DNA of 64,000 bases from assembly GCF_002086815.1 (NCBI RefSeq), contig NZ_MVID01000036.1, positions 1 to 64,000 on the forward strand. Direction: 5' to 3'. The notes under the pieces were generated by a model. It saw only the letters and a program-made list of their open reading frames with translations, searched no databases and had not been told where the DNA came from. The first letter of the stretch is position 1, and each line of letters starts with the position of its first letter. This document shows positions 44,942-52,620 of the stretch, piece after piece. Source of the stretch: Mycolicibacterium parafortuitum. GTDB lineage: Bacteria > Actinomycetota > Actinomycetes > Mycobacteriales > Mycobacteriaceae. The translations under genes were made by a program, and so were the position numbers.

Positions 44942-45049
44942 CGCGGCAACCCTCGCGCACCTGAAACGACGCGCGGCCGTTCGAGTTTCGTCACCGGCGG
45001 GGCCGGACTTCAGTTGGCACCGGCACACTTTACCGTCCGGTGTCGTGCG

Positions 45050-45120
45050 AGCGAGTGGCGGGATTCGAACCCGCGTAAACGGCTTTGCAGGCCGGTGCCT
45101 AGCCACTCGGCCACACCCGC
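45050..45120 (-). tRNA. tRNA-Cys(GCA)
   Basis: A complete cloverleaf on the minus strand: acceptor GCGGGTG/CACTCGC with one G-U pair, D arm GCCGAGTGGCTAGGC, anticodon arm CCGGC-CTGCAAA-GCCGG giving anticodon GCA, variable TTTAC, T arm GCGGG-TTCGAAT-CCCGC. The discriminator base is U73, an identity element of tRNA-Cys. CCA is not encoded. Confidence 0.97.
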
Positions 45121-45180
45121 ACTGCACCTGAGGTTGCCAGGTCCCCAACGCCGCGAACAGGTTTCCGATCGGCGTGATCG

Positions 45181-46602
45181 TTACCCGGCCGGCGCAGGCC
45201 GGCCGCTGCGGGTGGAGGCGATCACCGCCAGCGCGGCCAGCACCGCAAAGCAGGCGAACAGCCACCGCGCCCCGCCGGCGTCGCCGCGGTCGGCGACGTT
45301 GACGATGACCCCGGCAAGCGCGGCACCGAGGGCCGCGCAGATCACCTGCACCGTGTTGATCGCCGCGGCAGCCGCGGGGCCCTCCGCCGGATCGTCCACC
45401 TTGCTCATCGCCCACGCCGACAGATGCGGCCACGCGATGCCGATTCCGGCTCCGGTGATCACCAGGCCGATCGCCCACACCGCCACCCGTAAGGCCGACG
45501 CGTCCTCGTGCAACGTCAGCGCACCGATGGCCAGCCCCGTGGCCATCACCAGCGGCGCCACCGCCACGGTTCGCACGATCACCCGGGGCCGGTTCAGCGA
45601 CGCGCTGCTGATCTCCCCCACCGTCCAGCCGATCGCCAGGCCGGCGCCGAGGAACCCCGCCGCGACCGGCGTCAGGTGGGCGAGCCGCTGGCCGTAGAGC
45701 GGCACGTACATGTCCACCATCGTCGCGGCCATCAACGCGCCCAGCGTCAGGTAGATCCACTTCAGCGGACCCGGACCGAACGCACTCGGCGGCAGCACCG
45801 ACGCACTCATGCGCCGGTCCACGACCACGAACACCGCGACAAGCCCGGCTCCGACGGCGACCAGCACCGCGGTGACCCGAAGGTCGCGCGGGATACCGGC
45901 GATGCTGACCAGCAGCGCCGCCGCGCCAAGCAGCAGCAGCGACCAGACCGGAATGCGCACCCGGGCGGTAGGCACCGCTCCCCCGGTGTCACCGCGGGCC
46001 GGGAGCGCGATCGGCACGAGCACCGACATCGCCGTGGTCATCACCACCAGCACTCCGAAAGCCCAACGCCACGAACCGTATTGGGCGAACAGCCCACCGG
46101 CGGCCGGGCCGACCAGCGTGCCCACCCCCCACATCGCCGACACCAGCGCCGACGCCTTGGTCCACAGCACGCTCGGCAGCGCCGTATTGATCACCGCGTA
46201 TCCCAGACCGGCCAGCATGCCGCCCGCGGCGCCCTGCACCGTCCGACCCACCAGCAGCACCTCCATGCTGGGCGCCACCGCACACCCCAGGCTGCCCAGT
46301 CCGAACACGGTGAGGCCGAGCAGGTACGCCAGCCGCGGCCCGAGCCGCATCAGCACCGCATGCACGGTGGTCGCGGCCATCACCGAGCCGACCAGATACA
46401 CCGTCGTCACCCACGCGTAGAAGCGCTGACCGCCGATGTCGGCGACGGCGCTGGGCATCAGGCTGATCGTCAGGAACTCGTTGGTCGCGTACAGCGCGAC
46501 ACCGCCGGCCAGCACCAGCGACGCACCGAGGTTCCTGGGTCCGAGCAGTTCCCGCCAACCGCCCGAGGCGACGGTCCTGCTGTTTGTTCCGGTGTGGGTC
46601 AC
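45181..46602 (-). CDS. MFS efflux transporter (Rv1634-like)
   Basis: A 473-residue drug:H+ antiporter-type MFS protein with about 14 hydrophobic segments. Characteristic motifs include MRLGPRLAYLLGLTVFGLGS (motif A region between TM2 and TM3), VGRTVQGAAGGMLAGLGYAV (motif B-like Arg), and GVGTLVGPAAGGLFAQYGSWRWAF (motif C). M. tuberculosis Rv1634, next to uvrB, is a reported drug efflux pump. The start is GTG 46602, 7 bases after a TACGGT hexamer; the promoter has a MerR-type layout. Confidence 0.93.
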   Translation of the reverse strand: MTHTGTNSRTVASGGWRELLGPRNLGASLVLAGGVALYATNEFLTISLMPSAVADIGGQRFYAWVTTVYLVGSVMAATTVHAVLMRLGPRLAYLLGLTVFGLGSLGCAVAPSMEVLLVGRTVQGAAGGMLAGLGYAVINTALPSVLWTKASALVSAMWGVGTLVGPAAGGLFAQYGSWRWAFGVLVVMTTAMSVLVPIALPARGDTGGAVPTARVRIPVWSLLLLGAAALLVSIAGIPRDLRVTAVLVAVGAGLVAVFVVVDRRMSASVLPPSAFGPGPLKWIYLTLGALMAATMVDMYVPLYGQRLAHLTPVAAGFLGAGLAIGWTVGEISSASLNRPRVIVRTVAVAPLVMATGLAIGALTLHEDASALRVAVWAIGLVITGAGIGIAWPHLSAWAMSKVDDPAEGPAAAAAINTVQVICAALGAALAGVIVNVADRGDAGGARWLFACFAVLAALAVIASTRSGRPAPAG

Positions 46603-46609
46603 GGCGTCG

Positions 46610-46640
46610 ACCGTAGGACCTCAACGGCGGTTGAGATCAA
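46610..46640 (-). promoter_or_regulatory. MerR-type promoter of the MFS gene
   Basis: On the minus strand TTGATC (46635-46640) and TACGGT (46610-46615) are separated by 19 bases, longer than the usual 17. The spacer is filled by the perfect dyad CTCAACCGCCGTTGAG (46620-46635, touching the -35). A 19-base spacer with a central dyad is the hallmark of promoters activated by MerR-family regulators. No merR-like gene is in the window. Confidence 0.6.
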
Positions 46641-46641
46641 G

Positions 46642-48801
46642 CTATTTCAGACCGGCGGCGTCCATGCCGCGCAATTCCTTCTTCAGATCCTGGATCTCGT
46701 CGCGGATGCGAGCGGCCAACTCGAACTGCAGATCGCGGGCGGCCGCCATCATCTGGTCGGTCAGATCCTTGATCAGGTCGGCCAGTTCAGCGCGCGGCAT
46801 GTTCGACGTGTCGCGGCCCTCGAACACCCCGGCGCTGACGGCGCGGCCCGGCTCGCCCTGGGCGCGCCGGCCCCGGGACGCGTTGCGCCCGGACCCGCCG
46901 ACCTCGACGGCTTCGGTGTCGTCGGCCTCCCGGTACACCTGGTCGAGGATGTCGGCGATCTTCTTGCGCAACGGTTGCGGGTCGATGCCGTGTTCTTTGT
47001 TGTAGGCGATCTGCTTGTCGCGCCGGCGTTCGGTCTCGTCGATGGCCTGCTTCATCGAGTCGGTGATCTTGTCGGCGTACATGTGCACCTCGCCGGACAC
47101 GTTGCGGGCCGCGCGGCCGATGGTCTGGATCAGGCTGCGCGGCGAGCGCAGGAACCCTTCCTTGTCGGCGTCGAGGATCGCGACCAGCGACACCTCGGGA
47201 AGGTCGAGACCCTCACGCAGCAGGTTGATGCCGACGAGCACGTCGTACTCACCGAGCCGCAGCTGGCGCAGCAGCTCGACGCGGCGCAGCGTGTCGACCT
47301 CGGAGTGCAGATACCGGACCCTGATGCCCATCTCGAGCAGGTAATCGGTGAGATCCTCGGCCATCTTCTTGGTCAGCGTCGTCACCAGCACCCGCTCGTC
47401 GCGTTCGGTGCGTTTGCGGATCTCGGCGATCAGATCGTCGATCTGGCCCTTCGTCGGCTTGACGATGACCTGCGGATCCACCAGGCCGGTCGGGCGGATC
47501 ACCTGCTCGACGAACTCGCCGCCGGTCTGGGCCAGCTCGAAGTTGCCCGGCGTCGCCGACAGGTACACCGTCTGGCCGATCCGGTCGGCGAACTCCTCCC
47601 ACGTCAGCGGTCGGTTGTCGACCGCGGACGGCAGCCGGAAGCCGAAGTCGACCAGGTTGCGTTTGCGGGACATGTCGCCCTCGTACATGCCGCCGATCTG
47701 GGGCACGGTGACGTGCGACTCGTCGATGACGAGCAGGAAGTCCTCGGGGAAATAATCGAGCAGGGTGGCGGGCGCCGAACCCGCGGGCCGTCCGTCGATG
47801 TGCCGCGAGTAGTTCTCGATGCCGGAGCAGAATCCGACCTGGCGCATCATCTCGATGTCGTAGTTGGTGCGCATCCGCAGCCGCTGCGCCTCCAGCAGCT
47901 TGCCCTGACCCTCCAGTTCGGCGAGGCGCTCCTCGAGTTCGGCCTCGATGGAGGAGATGGCCTGCGCCATGCGCTCCGGTCCGGCGACGTAGTGGGTGGC
48001 CGGGAAGACCCGCAGCGAGTCCACCTTCCGGATCACGTCGCCGGTCAGCGGGTGCATGTAGTACAGGGCCTCGATCTCGTCACCGAAGTACTCGATGCGC
48101 ACCGCGAGCTCCTCGTACGACGGGATGATCTCGACCGTGTCGCCGCGCACCCGGAACGTCCCGCGCGTGAAGGACATGTCATTGCGGGTGTACTGCACGT
48201 CGACCAGCAGCCTCAGCAGCGAGTCCCTGGGCACCTCGTCGCCGACCTTCAGCTCGACGGAGCGGTCCATGTACGACTGCGGCGTGCCCAGGCCGTAGAT
48301 GCACGACACGGATGCGACCACCACCACGTCGCGCCGGGACAGCAGATTCGACGTGGCCGAGTGCCGGAGCCGCTCGACGTCGTCGTTGATCGAGCTGTCC
48401 TTCTCGATGTAGGTGTCGGTCTGGGCGATGTACGCCTCGGGTTGGTAGTAGTCGTAGTACGAGACGAAGTATTCGACCGCGTTGTTGGGCAACATCTCCC
48501 GCAGCTCGTTCGCCAGCTGCGCGGCCAGGGTCTTGTTCGGCGCCATCACCAGCGTCGGCCGCTGCAGCCGTTCGATCAGCCACGCGGTGGTCGCCGACTT
48601 GCCCGTTCCGGTCGCGCCAAGCAGCACCACATCCTTCTCGCCCGCGCGGATCCGGCGCTCCAGCTCGTCGATGGCGGCGGGCTGGTCACCGGCGGGCTCG
48701 TACTCACTGACCACCTCGAAGCGCGCGCCACTGCGGACCACCTCGTCGACGGGGCGGTACTCCGAATGCGCGAGCACAGGATGTTCGGTAGCGAAAGCCA
48801 T
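46642..48801 (-). CDS. uvrB: Excinuclease ABC subunit B
   Basis: A 719-residue helicase-like UvrB: Walker A LLGATGTGKSATTAW (about 60-74), beta-hairpin YYDYYQPEAYI that holds damaged DNA, DESH Walker B (LVIDESHVTVPQ), helicase motifs V-VI (EGLDLPEVSLV, QTIGRAARN) and the C-terminal UVR helix pair (DLTDQMMAAARDLQFELA) that contacts UvrA/UvrC. The ATG lies 6 bases after TAACCT and has no usual Shine-Dalgarno, so the mRNA is probably leaderless. Confidence 0.98.
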   Translation of the reverse strand: MAFATEHPVLAHSEYRPVDEVVRSGARFEVVSEYEPAGDQPAAIDELERRIRAGEKDVVLLGATGTGKSATTAWLIERLQRPTLVMAPNKTLAAQLANELREMLPNNAVEYFVSYYDYYQPEAYIAQTDTYIEKDSSINDDVERLRHSATSNLLSRRDVVVVASVSCIYGLGTPQSYMDRSVELKVGDEVPRDSLLRLLVDVQYTRNDMSFTRGTFRVRGDTVEIIPSYEELAVRIEYFGDEIEALYYMHPLTGDVIRKVDSLRVFPATHYVAGPERMAQAISSIEAELEERLAELEGQGKLLEAQRLRMRTNYDIEMMRQVGFCSGIENYSRHIDGRPAGSAPATLLDYFPEDFLLVIDESHVTVPQIGGMYEGDMSRKRNLVDFGFRLPSAVDNRPLTWEEFADRIGQTVYLSATPGNFELAQTGGEFVEQVIRPTGLVDPQVIVKPTKGQIDDLIAEIRKRTERDERVLVTTLTKKMAEDLTDYLLEMGIRVRYLHSEVDTLRRVELLRQLRLGEYDVLVGINLLREGLDLPEVSLVAILDADKEGFLRSPRSLIQTIGRAARNVSGEVHMYADKITDSMKQAIDETERRRDKQIAYNKEHGIDPQPLRKKIADILDQVYREADDTEAVEVGGSGRNASRGRRAQGEPGRAVSAGVFEGRDTSNMPRAELADLIKDLTDQMMAAARDLQFELAARIRDEIQDLKKELRGMDAAGLK

Positions 48802-48807
48802 GTTCCC

Positions 48808-48813
48808 AGGTTA
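48808..48813 (-). promoter_or_regulatory. -10 element of leaderless uvrB mRNA
   Basis: TAACCT (minus strand) ends exactly 6 bases before the uvrB ATG. No LexA-type palindrome is seen within the 60 bases upstream. Confidence 0.6.
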
Positions 48814-48861
48814 AGCGCGCCCGCCGACATGTTCATTCCCCGCCGGGGCGACCAGGCAGGT

Positions 48862-48867
48862 TACCGT
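48862..48867 (+). promoter_or_regulatory. -10 element of a leaderless small reading frame before DUF402
   Basis: TACCGT ends 6 bases before GTG 48874, the start of a 26-codon frame that overlaps the DUF402 gene start. It is divergent from the uvrB promoter 50 bases away. Confidence 0.5.
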
Positions 48868-48873
48868 GACGCC

Positions 48874-48954
48874 GTGCCCGAACCGCTGCGGATCGCACTC
48901 CGTCCGCTGAGCCTGGTGCTGATGCTCGCCGGCCTGAGGAAGTGGAGGCCGTGA
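48874..48954 (+). CDS. Putative leaderless small upstream ORF (26 aa)
   Basis: A 26-codon frame translating MPEPLRIALRPLSLVLMLAG followed by LRKWRP: one short hydrophobic helix and a basic end. The GTG lies 6 bases after TACCGT, and the TGA overlaps the probable GTG of the DUF402 gene as GTGA. The arrangement is the same as before the bestrophin-like gene. It may deliver ribosomes to the next gene or encode a small membrane peptide. Not proven by sequence. Confidence 0.45.
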   Translation: MPEPLRIALRPLSLVLMLAGLRKWRP

Positions 48955-49460
48955 CGGTGCACGCCCCCAAGCGCGAGGTGTTCGACGTCCGGGCCCGCAC
49001 CAACACCGACCCGAAGGGCATCGTCCGCGACGTCGAGACGTACACCGAACAGCCCTGGGGCCTCTACATGGCGCGGCCGGCTCCCGGCCGCGCGCAGTTC
49101 CACTACCTGGAGTCGTGGGTGCTGCCGTCGTTGGGGTTACGGGTGACGGTGTTCCATTTCAACCCGGGCCACGAAAAGGACCAGGACTTCTACCTCGACG
49201 TCGGCGAATACACCCGCGACGGCGACCGTTGGGTGGGCGTGGACCACTACCTGGACCTGGTGCTGCGCACCGGGCGGGACGTGCGGATCGTCGACGTCGA
49301 CGAACTGCTCGCCGCGGTCGCGGCCGGGAGGTTGTCACCCGAGGCGGGTGAGCGGGCCGTCCGCGTCGCCGTCTCGACGGTCGAGGCGCTGGCCCGGCAC
49401 GACTACGACCTGCATCGTTGGCTTGGCGCGAACGGCATGTTCCTCACGTGGCGGGACTAA
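48951..49460 (+). CDS. DUF402 family protein
   Basis: A 169-residue DUF402 (FomD-like) protein: HAPKREVFDVRARTNTDPKG, the core FHFNPGHEKDQDFYLDVGEY and GDRWVGVDHYLDLVLRTG, with conserved acidic residues that bind divalent metal in this fold. Some members hydrolyse nucleoside diphosphates or FomD-type substrates; the role here is unknown. Start options are GTG 48942, 48951 and 48957; I chose 48951 because it overlaps the small upstream frame as GTGA. M. tuberculosis Rv1632c is the counterpart next to uvrB. Confidence 0.88.
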   Translation: MTVHAPKREVFDVRARTNTDPKGIVRDVETYTEQPWGLYMARPAPGRAQFHYLESWVLPSLGLRVTVFHFNPGHEKDQDFYLDVGEYTRDGDRWVGVDHYLDLVLRTGRDVRIVDVDELLAAVAAGRLSPEAGERAVRVAVSTVEALARHDYDLHRWLGANGMFLTWRD

Positions 49461-49466
49461 TAGACT
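49461..49466 (+). promoter_or_regulatory. -10 element of leaderless exported-protein mRNA
   Basis: TAGACT follows the DUF402 stop directly and ends 6 bases before GTG 49473. It is one of the cleanest examples of the leaderless spacing in the window. Confidence 0.6.
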
Positions 49467-49472
49467 CCTGCT

Positions 49473-50033
49473 GTGAGTCCGAGGAGACGTATGCGTGCCG
49501 CACGCGCGGCGGCCGGAGCTGCCATCCTGGCGACCGCGGGCGTGCTGGCCTTCCCCGCCCCGGCGCCGGCGCAGCCCGAGCCGCAGCCCCAGATCGAGGC
49601 ACAGACCCCCGAGATCCTGCGCAACATCACCTACCGCGCCCGGGTCGACGGAGTCTCCCGCGGCGCGTCGATCACCTACCGGACCGAGGGCGACAAGATC
49701 CAGGCCGCGAATCCGACGATGGTGCCGGGCCGGGTCTTCGAGGCGATGGCGGTGCTCCCGGAGTCCCAGGTCGCGAACATGCGGGTGTCGATCGAATGGC
49801 CGTACTCGGCCAACCTGCACTGCGAGATCCTGGTCGACGACCAGTTGGTCGCCCAGGCCGACGACTTCATCGCACCACGGGTGCTGCCCCAGCGTGACGA
49901 TCCGGACTACGGTGCGCTGACCTGCGAGGCGCCGGTCAGCCCGACGGGTATTGCGGTGCCCGTGGCCGGCGATCCCGCCGCGCCGTCCCCGGACGCGGGG
50001 CCGCCCGATCAGCCGGCTCCGCCACCTGCCTGA
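49473..50033 (+). CDS. Exported protein of unknown function
   Basis: A 186-residue secreted protein: Arg-rich N terminus (MSPRRRMRAARAA), hydrophobic signal (AAGAAILATAGVLAFPAPAPAQ) with likely cleavage at APAPAQ, a small beta-rich domain with two cysteines (LHCEIL, LTCEAP) and a Pro-rich tail. It resembles MmpS-like/DUF secreted mycobacterial proteins in size and layout, but I cannot assign a family. The last 25 bases overlap the convergent coaE gene. Confidence 0.85.
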   Translation: MSPRRRMRAARAAAGAAILATAGVLAFPAPAPAQPEPQPQIEAQTPEILRNITYRARVDGVSRGASITYRTEGDKIQAANPTMVPGRVFEAMAVLPESQVANMRVSIEWPYSANLHCEILVDDQLVAQADDFIAPRVLPQRDDPDYGALTCEAPVSPTGIAVPVAGDPAAPSPDAGPPDQPAPPPA

Positions 50034-51253
50034 GCCGGACCGCCGGGACGCCATCCCGTGGTGTCGGCCCATTCCCACGCCCTGCGATAGGCGTCGAGGA
50101 ACCACGGTTCCTTGGCGTCGGCATAGGCGCCCGTCGTCGCGTGCTCCTGAGCCGACACCCGGCGCTTGAGGGCGAGATATTCGGCGCGTACCTCGGGGTT
50201 GGCGGTCACCCAGTCGACGAACAGCAGCGCGAACTGCTGACCCGGCCAGCCGTCCACCCGCACGTGCACGTTGGTCGGCCGACCCGGGTCGGCCGAGCAG
50301 AACAGCCGCTTCTGCCAGTGTGAATCATCGGTGACGTGGTCGAACCCGGCGACGGTGCTGCGGGCGTCCGGTTTGGCGACGTCGGCGGTGATCGGTACCT
50401 GGACGTATCCGGCGGCCGACATCGCGTCGGCCAGTTCGTCGGCGACCTGCAGGGACGCAACGGTGACCTGGATGTCGATGACGTCCTTGGCGTCCAGGTC
50501 CGGCACCGCGGTGGAGCCGATGTGGTCGACGCGCACCGCGCGGTGACCGCACGCGGTGCGCAGCCGGGCCAGGATGCGCTGCGCCTGCGCGGCCCACTGC
50601 GGATCGGGGGGGACGATGTGCGGCTTCGCGGGGGCCGGCTGTCCCGCTTTCAGGTTGTGCGCGAACGGCTGGATCCGCTCGTGCCACAGCGCCCTGGCCT
50701 TCTCGACGAGCTCGCCGGCGCTTCCGGAATTGTCCAGCCACACATCGGCGACCGCGCGCCGCTGCTCCTCGGTGGCCTGCGCGGCGATGCGCGCCCGCGC
50801 GTCCTCCTCGGAGAAGTTGCGGTATTCGATGAGTCGCCGGACCCGCAGCTCCGCGTCCGCGTGCACGATGATCACGAGCGGGAACATCGGCGCCATCTGC
50901 GATTCCACCAGCAGCGGGATGTCCTCGACGATCACGGCGTCATCGTGGGCCGCAGCGATCAGCTCCGAACGCCGGTGCGCCACAAGGGGATGCACGATCC
51001 CGTTCAACGTGGCCCGCTTCTCGTCGTCGCTGAACGCGATCGCCGCCAGCGCCGGGCGGTTCAGCGCGCCGTCGGGGAGCAGGATCTCGTCGCCGAACGC
51101 ATCGACGAGCTTGGCCAGGCCCGGCGTTCCGGGCTCGACGACCTCGCGGGCGATCACGTCGCCGTCGACGACGACGGCTCCCAGGTCGCTGAAGGTGGCC
51201 GACACCGTCGACTTGCCCGCCCCGATACCTCCGGTCAATCCAATGCGCAGCAC
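50009..51253 (-). CDS. coaE: Dephospho-CoA kinase fused to a GrpB (UPF0157) domain
   Basis: A 414-residue fusion. Residues 1-195 are CoaE, the last step of coenzyme A synthesis: P-loop GLTGGIGAGKSTVS, VVVDGDVIAREVV, ATLNGIVHPLVAHRR and DIPLLVES. Residues about 220-405 are a GrpB/UPF0157 nucleotidyltransferase-like domain (VDHIGSTAVPDLDAKDVIDI). The same fusion occurs in M. tuberculosis Rv1631, where the C-terminal part is reported to aid folding or regulate the kinase. The start is GTG 51253. Confidence 0.96.
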   Translation of the reverse strand: MLRIGLTGGIGAGKSTVSATFSDLGAVVVDGDVIAREVVEPGTPGLAKLVDAFGDEILLPDGALNRPALAAIAFSDDEKRATLNGIVHPLVAHRRSELIAAAHDDAVIVEDIPLLVESQMAPMFPLVIIVHADAELRVRRLIEYRNFSEEDARARIAAQATEEQRRAVADVWLDNSGSAGELVEKARALWHERIQPFAHNLKAGQPAPAKPHIVPPDPQWAAQAQRILARLRTACGHRAVRVDHIGSTAVPDLDAKDVIDIQVTVASLQVADELADAMSAAGYVQVPITADVAKPDARSTVAGFDHVTDDSHWQKRLFCSADPGRPTNVHVRVDGWPGQQFALLFVDWVTANPEVRAEYLALKRRVSAQEHATTGAYADAKEPWFLDAYRRAWEWADTTGWRPGGPAQAGGGAG

Positions 51254-51278
51254 CGCACCAGTGTGTCAGGCCCGCCGC

Positions 51279-52505
51279 TCATCCTTCGACGCCCGTCAGC
51301 TCGATCGTGGGCCGGCCGACGGTAGCCTCGGCGACCACCGCACCGTCGGCGAGACCGATCGCCACGACACGCTGCGTGGCGGGGTCGCTGACGTAGGCGA
51401 CGCCGTCCTGCACGTGCAGATTCGGCATCGGCGCCTGCCACTGCCGTGGTTCCGTCCACGCGCCGATGGCGGGATAGTGCGCGATGCGCCGGGCGCTGAC
51501 GGGATCGAACACGTGCAGGGCTCCGTCGGTGCCCAGGACGACGGCTTCGCCGCCGGGTCCGCGGTCCAGCGAGCGGAAGCTGTAGCTCGCCTGCAGCGGG
51601 ACCACCCGCAGTGCGCCCGTGGCCGTGTCGATCAGCGTGATCCGCTGGGGCCGTTCGATTTCCGCGTCCGGGTCGGTCTTGTAGTCGCCGAGGACGACCG
51701 GGGAGGCCGCGCTGCCGGCCTGGTTCCCGATCCGCCCGTACGGGTCCGGGCTCGTGAGCTTCTCGATGGTGTTGCCCCGCACGATCAGCACGCCGTCCTC
51801 GCAGCCGAACGTCAGCGCGCCACCGGACGCGGCGGCTTCGCCGTGCAGGTTCGGGCACCGGTCGCTCACGGCGATCCGCGTCCCTGCCGCATCCAGGATC
51901 TCCAGGCCGCTGCGCCCCTGCTCGTCGCCGACGCTGACGACGACGCTGCCGTCGGCACGCGCGACCGCCACACCGTGGTGCGGCGCGGTCGTCACCACGG
52001 TGTCCGCTGTCGCGTGACCGTGGAGCAGCTCACCCGGGTCCACGACGTCGACCGTCCCGGTGCCGTCGCTGAACAGGGTCAGCCGGTCGTCGTGGGCGAC
52101 GACGTGCCCGGGTTCCTGCCCGCCGAACCGCATCTCGGTCATCGCGGGCGCCGCGGTGTAGTGGTGTCCGTGGTCACCGTGGGTGTCGGTCCAGGTGCCC
52201 ATGTCGAGTACCGCGAATCCGTCGCCCTGCGAGACCAGCACGTGGCGGCCGTTGCCCGCGCTGTTCAGCCGCACGAAGCCGTCGATCGGGATGTCGGCGA
52301 CCTGGTTCAACGTCCGGGCGTCGAGGACCAGGACGCCCCCGTCGTAGCTGAGCGCCAGCCGTGGCGTCGCGGACGATTCCTCGGTCGGCGCACTCGGCGC
52401 ACTCGGCGCACTCGGGCCGGGTGGGGCGGGACTGTCGGGCGCCGCGGTGCACCCGGCCCCGAAGGCGACGACGGACAGCAGCGCGAGGAGGCGAGAGGTC
52501 ATCAT
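51279..52505 (-). CDS. AztD-like zinc-binding lipoprotein
   Basis: About 408 residues. A lipoprotein signal (LLALLSVVAFGAGC, lipobox with Cys near residue 19) is followed by a Pro/Ser linker and a WD/beta-propeller-like domain. A histidine-rich loop, THGDHGHHYTAAP, and further scattered His (LLHGHATAD, APHHGV) fit zinc binding as in AztD, the periplasmic metallochaperone of AztABC zinc importers. A Zur box lies over the promoter. No AztABC genes are nearby. I chose ATG 52505, 7 bases after the -10; ATG 52502 and GTG 52511 are alternatives. Confidence 0.82.
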   Translation of the reverse strand: MMTSRLLALLSVVAFGAGCTAAPDSPAPPGPSAPSAPSAPTEESSATPRLALSYDGGVLVLDARTLNQVADIPIDGFVRLNSAGNGRHVLVSQGDGFAVLDMGTWTDTHGDHGHHYTAAPAMTEMRFGGQEPGHVVAHDDRLTLFSDGTGTVDVVDPGELLHGHATADTVVTTAPHHGVAVARADGSVVVSVGDEQGRSGLEILDAAGTRIAVSDRCPNLHGEAAASGGALTFGCEDGVLIVRGNTIEKLTSPDPYGRIGNQAGSAASPVVLGDYKTDPDAEIERPQRITLIDTATGALRVVPLQASYSFRSLDRGPGGEAVVLGTDGALHVFDPVSARRIAHYPAIGAWTEPRQWQAPMPNLHVQDGVAYVSDPATQRVVAIGLADGAVVAEATVGRPTIELTGVEG

Positions 52506-52512
52506 GGCCACG

Positions 52513-52542
52513 ATCCAACCGCTTAATGAAAATCATTGTCAA
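52513..52542 (-). promoter_or_regulatory. Zur box over the AztD-like gene promoter
   Basis: TGAAAATCATTGTCA (52527-52541) differs by one base from the palindrome TGAAAATCATTTTCA known for mycobacterial Zur (FurB). On the minus strand it contains the consensus -35 TTGACA (52537-52542); TTGGAT (52513-52518) after an 18-base spacer would be the -10, with transcription starting at about the ATG 52505. Zinc-loaded Zur should repress the gene. Confidence 0.8.
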
Positions 52543-52575
52543 AAAGCGATACGTGCACATGTCGCCGGAAAACGA

Positions 52576-52606
52576 CGATGGCCCGGCTCTGCGAGCCGGG
52601 CCATCG
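52576..52606 (-). terminator. Terminator downstream of rpsA
   Basis: GATGGCCCGGCT pairs perfectly with AGCCGGGCCATC around a 5-base loop (52577-52605), extended by one more C-G pair. It begins 15 bases past the rpsA stop; on the minus strand GTCGTTTTCC follows the stem. Confidence 0.88.
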
Positions 52607-52620
52607 ATCGGTATTCGTGC

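Noticed and set aside
44942..45049. Guanidine riboswitch upstream of the SMR pair
   Set aside because: SMR genes often follow mini-ykkC motifs, but I could not find the pair of matching ACGR-loop hairpins; CGGACGG at about 45036 occurs only once and is poorly paired. Both SMRs also look Qac-like rather than Gdx-like.
45508..48954. Plus-strand 1148-codon open frame opposite uvrB and the MFS gene
   Set aside because: It is antisense to two clearly real genes and is rich in Arg, His and Gln as expected of a high-GC shadow. Only its last 26 codons, after a -10 and GTG, were kept as a possible small frame.
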